A stretch of 64,000 nt of DNA from Nyssa sinensis. Its lineage: Eukaryota; Streptophyta; Magnoliopsida; Cornales; Nyssaceae. Position numbers and translations under genes: made by a program. The stretch covers positions 25,761,071-25,825,070 of the forward strand of contig CM018052.1 of the NCBI GenBank assembly GCA_008638375.1. Direction: 5' to 3'. Of this stretch, positions 12,241 to 22,556 are shown piece after piece. The notes beneath the pieces are model-generated. The model searched no databases, was not told the origin of the DNA, and saw only the letters and a program-made list of their open reading frames with translations. Each line of letters begins with the position of its first letter. The first letter of the stretch is position 1.

Positions 12241-15200
12241 TTAGAGGTGTGTGAACTGGTTTGGTGGTGGTTTGACAATTTTTAGGCATTTTATACGGTC
12301 GAAGTCCCAAAACAGTCTATTTTGAACACTTAAGTCACTTATTTTTATATTTTACTTATTTAGAGGTGTGTGAATTGGTTTTCTAGTGTTTTGACAGTTT
12401 TCGGGCATTTTGGGCAGTCGAAGTTCTAAAACGGGTCGTTTTCGACACTCAAGTCCCTTATATTTGCATAAGTTACAAACTGGGCATCTAAATTGTGTTT
12501 TGAATGTTTGAGCATGAGTATTTTTCTGGTTTAGAGGAGTGTGAATTAATTTGGTGGTGTTTTGAAGGTTTTTGGTCATTTTGGACGGTTAAAGGCCCAC
12601 AATGAGCCGTTTTCGACACTTAAATCACTTTATTTTGAATAAGTTGCAAACTGAACATCTGAATTGTGTCTTGTAAGTTTGAGCATAGGTATTTTACTAG
12701 TTTAGAGGTGTGTGAACTAGTTTTGTAGTGTTTTGACGGTTTTTGGGCATTTTGGGATGTTAAAGGCCCCAAACGGGCTGTTTTCGACACTTAAGTCATT
12801 TATATTTGCATAAGTTACAAACCGGGCATCCGAATTGTATTTTGTAAGTTTAAGTATGTGTATTTTACTAGTTTAGAGGTGTTTGAACTAGTTTGGTGGT
12901 GTTTTGAAGGTTTTTGGTCATTTTAGACGGTTAAAGGCCCAAAATGAGCCGTTTTTAACACTTAAATCACTTTCTTTTGCATAAGTTGCAAACTGGACAT
13001 CTGAATTGTGTTTTGTAAGTTTGAGCATAGGTATTTTACTAGTTTAGAGGTGTGTGAACTAGTTTGGTAGTGTTTTGACGATTTTCGGGCATTTTGGGAT
13101 GTTAAAGGCTCCAAACAGGCTGTTTTCGACACTTAAGTCCCTTATATTTGCATAAGTTACAAACCGGGCATCCGAATTATATTTTATAAGTTTTAGTATG
13201 TGTATTTTACTAGTTTAGAGGTGTTTGAACAGTTTGGTGGTGTTTTGATGGGTTTCGGGCATTTTAGGCTGTCGAAGGCCCAAAACAGGCCATTTTCAAC
13301 ACTTAAGTCACTTTTGTTTTTAATAAGTTTCAAACTAGCCATCCAAAATGTATTTTGTAAGTTTGAACATGTGTAGTTTACTAGTTTAGAGGTGTGTGAA
13401 CTCCTTTGGTAGTGATTTGACAATTTTCAAGCATTTTAGGCCGTCGAAGGCCCAAAACAGGCCATTTTCGACACTTAAGTCCTTATATTTGTAAAAGTTG
13501 CAAACCGGGCATTCGAATTGTGTTTTTTAATTTGAGCATCTGTATTTTACTAGTTTAGAGATTTTTGAACTAGTTGAAGGCCCAAAATGGGCCATTTTCA
13601 AAACTTAAGTCTGGTTTGGAGATGGTTTGATGGTTTTCGGGCATTTTAGGTAGTCGAAAACCTAAAACGGGCCATTTTCGACGCGTAGGTCCCTTATATT
13701 TGCATAAGTTACAAATCGGACATCTGAATTGTGTTTTGTAATTTTGAACAAGTGTAGGTTTCTCCTTTAGAGGTGTGTGAATGAGTGTGGTGGTGTTTTG
13801 ACAATTTTTGGGGATTTTATGCAATCTAAGTCCCAAAATGGGCCATTTTCGACACTTAAGTCACTTTTTTTTTTTGCATAAGTTGCAAATCAGGTATCTG
13901 AATTATTTTTTGTAAGTTTAAGCATGTGTATTTTAATATTTTAGAGGTATGTGAATTGGTTTGGTGGTGTTTTGACGGTTTTCGGGCATTTTGCGCAGTC
14001 GAAGGCCCAAAATGGGTCATTTTTTACACTTAAGTTAGTTATATTTGCATAAATTGTAAAACGGGCATTCGAATTGTGTTTTTTAAGTTTGAGCACGTTT
14101 ATATTACTATTTTATAGGTGTGTGAACTCATTTGGTGGCGATTTTCAGGAATTTTGGGCGGTCGAAGGCCCAAAACGAGCTATTTTCAACACTTAGGTCA
14201 ATTTTTTTTTGCATAAGTTGAAAATTGGGCATCCGAATTGCATTTTTTTAAGTTTTAGAATAGGTTTCTTACTAGTTTAGAGGTTTGAACTGGTTTGGTG
14301 GTGTTTTGATGGTTTTCGGGCATTTTGGGCGGTTGAAGGGCCAAAATGAGCCATTTTCGACACTTAAGTCCCTTATATTTGCACAAGTTGCAAACTGGGA
14401 ATCCAAATTGTATTTTGTAAGTTTAAGCACGTGTAGTTTACTAGTTTGGAGGTGTGTGAACAGGTTTGGTGGTGTTTTGACCATTTTTGGGCATTTTAGG
14501 CAGTCAAAGGTCCAAAACGGGTCATTTTCGACACTTAAGCCACTTTGTTTTGCATAAGTTGAAAACCAAGCATCTGAAATATGTTTTGTAAGTTTGAAAA
14601 AATTTATTTTACTAGTTTAGAGGTGTGTGAACTAGTTTGGTGATGTTTTGACAATTTTCGGGCATTTTAGGCGGTCGAAGGCCTAAAATAGGCTATTTTC
14701 GACACTTAAGTCTCTTGTATTTGCATAAGTTGCAAACCGGACATCTAAATTGTGTTTTGTAGGTTTGAGCATGTGTATTTTATTCTTTTAGAGGTTTTTG
14801 AACTGGTTTGGTGGTGATTTGACAATTTTTAGGCATTTTATATAATCGAAGTCCCAAAACGGTCTATTTTCAACACTTAAGTCACTTGTTTTTGTTTAAA
14901 TTTCAAACCAAGCATCCAAATTATTTTTTGTAAGTTTGATCAAGTGTATTTTACTTGTTTAGAGATGTGTGAATTGGTTTGCTTGTGTTTTGACAGTTTT
15001 TGGGCATTTTGGGATGTCAAAGTTCTAAAACGGGTCATTTTCGACACTTTAGTCCCTTATATTTGCATAAGTTGCAAACTAGGCATCCGAATTATGTTTT
15101 GAAAGTTTGAGCATGTGTATTTTACTGGTTTAGAGGTGTGTGAATTAGTTTGGTGGTGTTTTGACAGTCTTTGGTCATTTTGGACAGTTGAAGGCCCAAA

Positions 15201-15818
15201 ACAAGCCATTTTCGACACTTAAATCACTTTCTTTTGCATAAGTTGCAAACCGGACATCTGAATTGTGTTTTGTAAGTTTGAGTATAGGTATTTTAATATT
15301 TTAGAGGTGTGTGAAGTAGTTTGGTAGTGTTTTCATTGTTTTCGGGCATTTTGGGATGTCAAAGGCCCCAAATGGGCTGTTTTCAACACTTAAGTCCCTT
15401 ATATTTGCATAAGTTGCAAACCGGGCATCCGAATTATATTTTGTAAGTTTTAGTACGTGTATTTTACTAGTTTAGTGGTGTTTGAACTGGTTTGGTGGTG
15501 TTTTGATGGGTTTTGGGCATTTTAGGCAGTCAAAAGACCAAAACGAGTTGTTTTCGACACTTAAGTCACTTTTGTTTTTAATAAGTTTCAAATTGGGCAT
15601 CCAAAATGTATTTAGTAATTTTAAGAATGTGTATTTTACGAGTTTAGAGCTGTGTGAACTGCTTTGGTGGTGATTTGACAATTTTTGGGCATTTTAGGCT
15701 ATCAAAGGCCCAAAATGGGCTATTTTCGACACTTAAGTCCCTTATATTTGCATAAGTTCCAAACCGGGCAACCAAATTATATTTTTTAAGTTTGTGCATG
15801 TGTATTTTACTAGTTTAA
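12241..15818 (+). repeat. 171-bp tandem array, right block
   Basis: About 21 monomers of the array that starts at 8196. Landmark spacing is very regular in 12471-13155 (171 bp four times running). Monomers alternate between a CCCTTATATTTGCATAAG type and a CACTTTCTTTTGCATAAG type, giving a dimeric period of about 342 bp. The stretch from 13612 repeats, in order, the idiosyncrasies of 8905-10080 and then 12241-13600. The array stops abruptly at about 15818 where gypsy LTR sequence begins. Confidence 0.9.
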
Positions 15819-18800
15819 AAATAGCTAAATGATGTGCTGCCGAAATCAAAAAATGTCTATATAGGCATGTCATCATATCAAATAGTACAACAAGAGGTAT
15901 TCCAAGAAAATGCTCACAAGTATATCAAGAATCCAAGGAATACGATATCAACGTTCCTTAAAAGTGTATAACATATTGAAAACCAAAAGCATGTCATGTA
16001 AGAGATAAAAACAAATTATTCGTTAGATTCTATCTGTTAGGGTCCAACATACCCTTTCGTGCTTACAGCACAACACTATTAACTTTTCGTATCCTCTAGG
16101 ACTCAAGTCGTACCTCATGCCTTGCATGACTACGTGTCGATCGTGCGAAGTAACCCTCACACCCACGTTTAGCCCAATCGTGCGATGTGACGCTCACAAC
16201 CACATGTAGACTGTCAGCATCTTGCCTCTAAGGGCTAAAGTGTGTAACGAGTCAAGTACTACCATAGATAAAATTGGGTCATGCGTAGATAATTTCACAA
16301 GTTGTGGAGTAATACTTTTCTTATCGTGTGACATGTAATGTTCAGTATTCAAGTATCAAAGGAATACGTATAAATCACATCAGAGTATTAACATGCAAGA
16401 GCTCATCAAGTCCACAAGGTAGAACAATATCAATTGTGGAGATTAAGGCATATTGGATAATAGAGTACAAGGTGGCAGCAGGAAGAAAGAAATGTGACAT
16501 GGCTAAGGAAAGACCACATAACAAAGTCCGGGTTTTGTTTACCTTAAAAATAACTTTCAGCAGTTCTATTAATTCAAGTCTCCTTCTCCTTCCCTTTGGA
16601 GGTTCCTATAAATCAAAAATTTAGTTGTTATTAACTCATCTCAATTATTTAGGTCAATGTTAACATCCGTGATTTATTTAACTCTCTCGGTATTATTTAA
16701 TTATATTCTCAAGGTTGCTAGATTTATTACATCAGCCTTCAGAGTATTTTATTTGGGTAAATGGAATCCAACGTTGAATCCGGAATGTCCAAGAAAAAAA
16801 ATATAGGCCTTCGTGGCTTCTTATTTGGCTTCGGATACCTCTAAGGGCAAAAGGGTAATTTCATATTTTATGGGACATAATTTTTCGGAACTCTGTTTGA
16901 CAAAATGGACCTCACCATTAGGTCCAGAATGTCCAACATAATCAAGATACACTATTTATTTAATTATTTTGGATATCGGGTCATTTAGCTATTTTTAAAT
17001 TAATTTAATTAATTTAATTAAACTAATATTTTTATTATATAATATATAATATTTCTGTTAACACATGTTAACAGTGACAGCAGTGGCTCAATGGAATGGG
17101 TAAGGGTGTTACGGTCCGGTCTTACTCGCGTCAGGGGTTCGAATCCCCTTGACCGCTATTCCTTCCTTTACTCTTTTTTTTTTTTTTGTATGTAAATTGT
17201 AACCAAACAACGGATAACAACCGAATCAGGATAGAATATCCTAGTCCAAGATAGTGACCTAATTGAATTTCTTACCATCGCAACCAAACAGACCCAGATC
17301 TGTTTTAATTTTAAAAACCAAACACCCAAAACGGCGTCGTCCAACTTATGTCCATTTGTGTGACGGGTCAGGTCCCGACCCGAACTCGGATCCGACCCAA
17401 CACTAACCCATCATGTTCACCTTCTTCCTCTCTTCCCCGACTGTGTTTCCCTAGTTGCAGGTTTTTATTTTTTTCAATTTCGTGGATTTTTAGTGGTCCT
17501 TTTTAACAGATGTTTGTTCCTACGATCTTTTGAGACTTAAGGTAAGCTTTCAAGGTTGGTTTCTCGGATCAAAACACAGGATTTCTACACTATCATCATG
17601 GTCTGTAATAGGCTCAGTTTAAGCTTGTTTTTGAACCGTTTTAAGTAATTTTTGCTTTATTTTGTTCCTTGTTTAAAGGGCTTCAAATCCTCATTCTTAA
17701 AATCATGTTTTGGTGTAAGTCTGTGAGTGTGATCTTCATGGCCTGAACCTGCAACTCAGGTTTTGGAGGTCTTTTTCTAGGCTTCTGGGTCATGGCATGG
17801 GGTTTTTAGAACCTTACTAGGGTCTATTTTGGGCCCCTAGTGAAGAAAACAAGGTTTTTTTGGTCGAATCAGGTCTGCCCCATTGAAGGTCTTTCAATGG
17901 TGGCCTGTGTACGGCTGTGTGCTTCTTGGGTTGTTTTGAGTTCTTATTTCTTCCCTTCGTTCAAAATAACAACCCTTAATGCCATGCATACATATAAAAA
18001 GGCTTTAATAGTTTGCAAAGATGAGAGACTTTTAGAGAGAGAAAATAAATGGTTGTTGGGTTTTATTCCTTTTTTACCCTCTCCTCCTTCTTCTAGGCTC
18101 GGATTAAAACCTTAGTGCAGGTTAGTGTTGCATGCAATGACAGCCTCCTCCTTCCTCTTGTGGCAAGCCCTTCATACAACCCACTCTCACTTTCTCTCTC
18201 TACTCTCTTTCTAGCTTCTCTCATGCAGACCTACTCATACTCTATCTTTCTGATTTCTGAATCCCATTGCACACACACAACTCACAAATATATATCTGTA
18301 TTTACTTTTATTTTTAAAGTAATTGTTTTGGTTGGATGAAAAGTGATTGGACAATTTGGGAGGTGGAGGGATATTTTTAAGTGTATATATACATATATGT
18401 TGTAAAATAGGACACAAATAAGTGGGCAGCCCAAGTGGTATTTTTTTTTTTTTGGGCTTTTAAACTTTGGTCTCATTTGGTCAAGGGTTCAAATCCTTTT
18501 GGCCTTACATTTAGCATTTTCCCCTCATTTTAGGCTTATGCCTCGTTTAGCTAGCGCAGATTTTCATTTTAGCTATTTCCTTAATAACTTCTTTTCTATT
18601 GCTCATTTTACGAAGCGGTTTCTTCTGGTGGTTTCCTTTTTAGGTTAGCTTCGATGTCAAAGGCCTCGTGCTGATTTTTATTTCGTTGTGTTTTCCATGA
18701 TTAGCTAATTCAAGTTTTATTAGTGTTAAAATATGGTTAATTAGCTAAATCACTGCATTAATTTCTCAAAAGACTTCATTACATTGATTTAATAGTAAAA

Positions 18801-18819
18801 TAAGTTCGTGGTGTTTACA
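15819..18819 (-). repeat. 3' LTR of the gypsy element (truncated)
   Basis: It aligns by eye with 23148-26288 from the AATAGCTAAATGATGTGCTG text to the GTGTTTACA end. It contains a tRNA-like module with Pol III boxes (17083-17158) and a second one at 18422-18505. ORFs at 16328-16624 and 17840-18115 recur at 23653-23940 and 25326-25547 and are LTR by-products, not genes. Confidence 0.85.
17083..17158 (+). other. tRNA-like module inside LTR
   Basis: A 76-nt stretch has an A-box-like TGGCTCAATGG (17084-17094) and a perfect B box GGTTCGAATCC (17136-17146) inside a clean T-stem (AGGGG / CCCCT). The ends AGTGGCT and GACCGCT pair at about five of seven positions. The anticodon arm is not convincing, so this is called a degenerate tRNA-derived sequence and not a tRNA gene. 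The counterpart in the other LTR is near 24532-24628. Confidence 0.5.
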
Positions 18820-18832
18820 TCTTTCCCCTCTC
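18820..18832 (-). other. polypurine tract of the gypsy element
   Basis: Read on the minus strand, GAGAGGGGAAAGA sits immediately before the 3' LTR, the position where plus-strand DNA synthesis is primed in LTR retrotransposons. Confidence 0.75.
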
Positions 18833-18849
18833 AAAAGAAGTTTGTCCTC

Positions 18850-20060
18850 AAACTTTAAGCATCTCATACTACAAGGAGGTGTGGGTACTTAGCACGTACT
18901 TCATCCTCTCTTTCTCACATGTGGCCTCTTTAATTTGATGGTTTCTCTAGAGTACCTTCACCAAGGGAATGGGCTTGTTTCTCAAAACTTTCTCTCGACG
19001 ATCTAGGATCTGCATTGGATGCTCGACATATGTCAGATCCTCCTAGACATCTAGTGGTTCGTGCTCGGCCACTTGACTGAGATCATGTAAGCACTTCCTC
19101 AACATAGATACATGGAAGATGTTATGCACATGTACTAACTCTGCTGGTAAGGCAAGTCAGTACGCCACCGGTCCGACTCGTTTCATAACCTCAAATAGTC
19201 CAATGTAGCGGGGTCTCAGCTTTTCCCTTTTTCCCAAATCTCACTACGCACTTCATGGGCGACACCTTAAAAAAAGACAAGGTCGCCCTTCTCAAACTCT
19301 AATTCTCGTTTCCGTATATCGACATAGCTCTTTTGGCAGCTTTGGGTTGCTAGTAGCCGCTACTTAATCAATCGGATCTTTTCTGAAGTTTGCTCTACCA
19401 TCTCGAGGCCATACAACTTTCTCTCGCCTACTTCGGTCCAACACACCGGAGATCGGCACCTCTACCACATAGTGCCTCGTATGGAGCCATCCAAACGCTA
19501 GACTGAGAGTTGTTGTTGTAAGTGGACTCTACTAGTGGAAGCGAGTCTTCCCAGCCTCCCTTGAAATCCAAAACACAAAATCTCAACAAGTCCTCCAGTG
19601 TCTGAATGGTCCTCTCAAACTGCCTATTAGTCTCGGGATGGTAGGCTATGCTGAGACTAAGCTCCATGCCCATGGCTTTCTGTAAGCTTTTCCAAAATCT
19701 GGACACGAACCTTGGATCTCGATTAGACACGATAGATACCGGGACTCCACGTAGTCGAACTACCTCTTGAATGTAGAGCGTTGCCGACTGCTCTAATGAC
19801 TGGGTTGTCTTGGTTGCTAGAAAGTGAGTTGTCTTTGTTAATCTGTTAACAGTCACCCATATCAAGTCACTCCCTTAAGGTGTCCTTGGCAACCTTGAGA
19901 AAGTCTATAGTGATGCGGTCCCATTTCCGCTCGGGTATTAGAAGCGGCTGTAACGGTCCACTAGCCTTTTGTTGTTCGACTTTGGTCTGTTGGCATCTGA
20001 TGTATGATGCAATATACCATCTATGCCCCTTATCATTCCTAACCACCAATAAGTAGTCAT
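18850..20060 (-). pseudogene. gypsy integrase and C-terminal tail, frameshifted
   Basis: Minus-strand frames at 19867-20049 and 19428-19865 together give the integrase zinc-binding remnant (RCQQTK), the core (VNRLTKTTHFLAT, VSNRDPRFVSRFWKSLQKAMG) and the PETNRQFERTIQTLEDLLR stretch. The latter corresponds to the family's PQTDGQSERTIQTLEDMLR. A frame change separates the two parts near 19866. Downstream (18940-19430) a degenerate tail with stops follows the order of the chromovirus C-terminus. Not functional. Confidence 0.82.
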
Positions 20061-20239
20061 GGCATCATGGTACATTTTGGTGCTCCTTGGGTGTACGATA
20101 GACTTAAATTGTGCACCTCGTCAAGAATCTCCTTTCTAATCTGAGGCGTGTCTAACACACATATCGATCCTAATAGTGCATCATCCCATCACGTACCATG
20201 ACATCTGAGTTTCTCTCCGACTCAGTTTCTTCAGAATTT

Positions 20240-20800
20240 TCCTTAGATGTACCTCGTATTCTTCTAAGCTCTTAGAAGAAAACACGATCATAAGGTCATC
20301 CAAGCACGGCTTGAAGACCCAATTCATCAGGTCCATAAATGCAGCTGGGCATTTGTCACCCCAAATGGCATCACAAGGAACTCATAGTGTCTGTATCGGG
20401 TCCTAAAGGCCGTTTTCTGCACATCATCGGCTTAACCATAAGCTGGTGATACCTTGACCTTAAGTCTATCTTGAAAAACATCTGTGCCCCTCTTAGCTAG
20501 TTGAACAGGTCATTTACCCTTGGTAGTGGGTACCTGTTCTTAATGGTGACCTTGTTGAGCTCACGATAATCAACACATAATCGCATGGTCCCATCTTTCT
20601 TTTTAACAAACAATATTGGGGCACCCCATGGCGACAAGTTGGGCCGTATGAATCCCTTGTCAAGTAATTCCTGCAGTTGTAACTTTAATTCTTTCAGGTC
20701 AATTAGCACCATTCTATACTGGGTTTTGGACACTAGTGTTGTACCGGGAATCACATCAATACAGAACTCAATCTCTCGGTCAATGGGCATGCCAGGTAGG
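20240..20800 (-). pseudogene. gypsy reverse transcriptase fragment lacking its catalytic core
   Basis: The frame at 20497-20790 contains the conserved RT start ([54 protein letters not shown]). Continuing to 20240, the text [14 protein letters not shown] is followed by a one-base frameshift and then by PCLDDLMIVFSSKSLEEYEV. There the [F/Y]xDD catalytic box and its surroundings are missing. The rest of RT and all RNase H are absent before the integrase remnant. It encodes no active enzyme. Confidence 0.82.
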
Positions 20801-20989
20801 TCATCAAGAAATACATCAGGGAATTCTCGAGCAACTGGGATCTGGTTAAGAATGGGCTCTTGTGAGCGAGTGTCAATAACATTACATAGGAATCCATGGC
20901 ATCCCTTTCTGAGTAGACGTCTGGCCTGGATAGATAAATAAAATAGGGCGAGGTGATTACCCCCGTCTCCTCGAAGATAACCCTCTACT

Positions 20990-21330
20990 GCCCTAGACCC
21001 TGTATGTGAGCTTTCTCAGCTACACAGTCAATGGTGGCACGATTCGCTGCCAACCAATCCATACCCAAAATCACCTTAAACCCACAGATTTCTAGCGGTA
21101 TCAAGTCTGCCATGAACTGAGCACTCATAATCTCAACCCCACAAGATCTATATACAATATCCTCAAATAACGACTCTTTGATGGTATAGTAACAGTCAAC
21201 AAATAACCTAGGGGCTTGGTTTCTACGTTTAGTTTATCAGAAAATACTAGTGATATGAATGAATGCGTGGATCCAGTATCAAATAAAACGTGTGCAGGTT
21301 AAGATCAAACTGTAATAGTACCTGCAACTA
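20990..21330 (-). pseudogene. gypsy aspartic protease remnant
   Basis: Read on the minus strand around 21250-21285 is VLFDTGSTHSFIS, the retroviral-type protease active-site motif. The downstream ILGMDWLAANRATIDC-like text typical of plant gypsy elements lies near 21030-21080. The reading frame is broken (stop and frame changes around 21180-21300). Confidence 0.75.
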
Positions 21331-21459
21331 CAGACGTGGTAGCCTGCACATCTCCAGGGGTAACAACAAAGACTCTTCCTGCCCGTTGCTACTCGGTCCT
21401 CGGCCCATGGTTACGTGGCTGAGGTCTGGCCACAGAGACAGATGTAGTCGGTGTAAAAT

Positions 21460-22290
21460 TAATTGCGGATTTGCTCCCCTTAGGACAATCTCTCATGTAG
21501 TGCCCGGTCTGTCCACATATGAAACAAGCATTAATGTCCTTGTATCATTGCCCTTTGTGAGTTCTATGAAAGGTGGGGCATTTTGGGATGCTTCCATAAT
21601 TGGTGTTGTCCCTTCCCTGGCTAGGCCCTACACTGGAGTGGCGTGATCTTGTACCAGTCCTGGAAAGTGAAGATCCCTGCCTTTGACTCTGATTGCCTCT
21701 TGACCTCTGATTTCTTCGCCACTTTGCAAATTCCTCTTCGCATTGCTCTATGATCTTGGCGGTTGTTACCACCTTATCGTAGATGGGCAATTGGTGGGGT
21801 TGAATTCTATCTTTGATGGCCCATCTCAGCCCGCCTTCAAACTTGCGGGCTTTCAATTCCTCTATGTTGACGACATTGGGTGCGAACCTAACCAACTCAG
21901 TAAACTTGGCCTTATACTCTTCAACAAACATGCCTCCATGTTGGAGGGCCATAAACTCGATAATTTTTTGGTTTCGGACTTCTCGGGGAAAGTACTTCTG
22001 ATTGAAAATTTTGACAAATCGTGGCCAAGCCATATTAGGTTCCCGGGCTTCCTACAAATGCCACCATATGTGCACCGCCCCCGTGATCATATAAGTGGCA
22101 TAAGCCACTTTTTGGGTATCTATACATGTCAGAATTCTGAAGATCTTTTCCATTCCTAGCATCTAATTCTCAGCTACTGAGGATCCCCCTGTACCATCGA
22201 AAGCAAGCGCTTCATATTTTGAAACCGATTATATAGATAAGTTAGGTTTTCCTCATGTTTGGGCCTGTCCCCATGAGCTGGGGGAAGATG
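21460..22290 (-). pseudogene. gypsy gag with CCHC zinc knuckle
   Basis: The frame 21545-22033 holds a gag capsid-type stretch (FVKIFNQKYFPREVRNQK, MALQHGGMFVEEYKAKFTEL). In a shifted frame at about 21490-21530 the minus strand reads CFICGQTGHYMRDC, a complete CX2CX4HX4C zinc knuckle. The upstream part toward 22400 (MTMESDRERLDRIEQILNR) probably belongs to the gag N-terminus. Frameshifted. Confidence 0.8.
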
Positions 22291-22540
22291 CTATTGTGCT
22301 GGCCCATTCGCCTGAGCTTGGATCGTAGGCAACGTCTCCACTACACGATTTAGTATTTGCTCAATTCGATCTAGCCTCTCTCTATCAGACTCCATTGTCA
22401 TGTTACGGGTCTGCACCGTACATTGCAAAAAGGGTAGTTCACAAGGCTTATCAATTATTTGACCTCTAGATTCATAACCCTCAACTTTAGCGAGATGTAA
22501 TACTTTAGTCTTAATCTCCCATTGACCACTAGAACCATAA

Positions 22541-22552
22541 GCTCTGATACCA
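22541..22552 (-). other. primer binding site (initiator Met-tRNA type)
   Basis: On the minus strand TGGTATCAGAGC starts four bases after the 5' LTR end. This is the usual plant PBS for initiator methionine tRNA. Confidence 0.85.
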
Positions 22553-22556
22553 ACTT

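Noticed and set aside
8235..15673. Many 60-90 aa ORFs on both strands
   Set aside because: They recur with the 171-bp monomer and change frame between units; no start context, domain or conservation beyond the repeat.
8196..15818. CRISPR-like regular repeat
   Set aside because: Repeats are contiguous 171-bp monomers without unique spacers, and the DNA is plant nuclear.
17083..17158. Functional tRNA gene
   Set aside because: B box and T-stem are good but the anticodon arm and acceptor pairing are poor, and it is duplicated with the LTR.
16328..18339. ORFs of 74-98 aa in the left gypsy LTR
   Set aside because: Near-identical frames occur in the other LTR and have no domain; they are LTR by-products.
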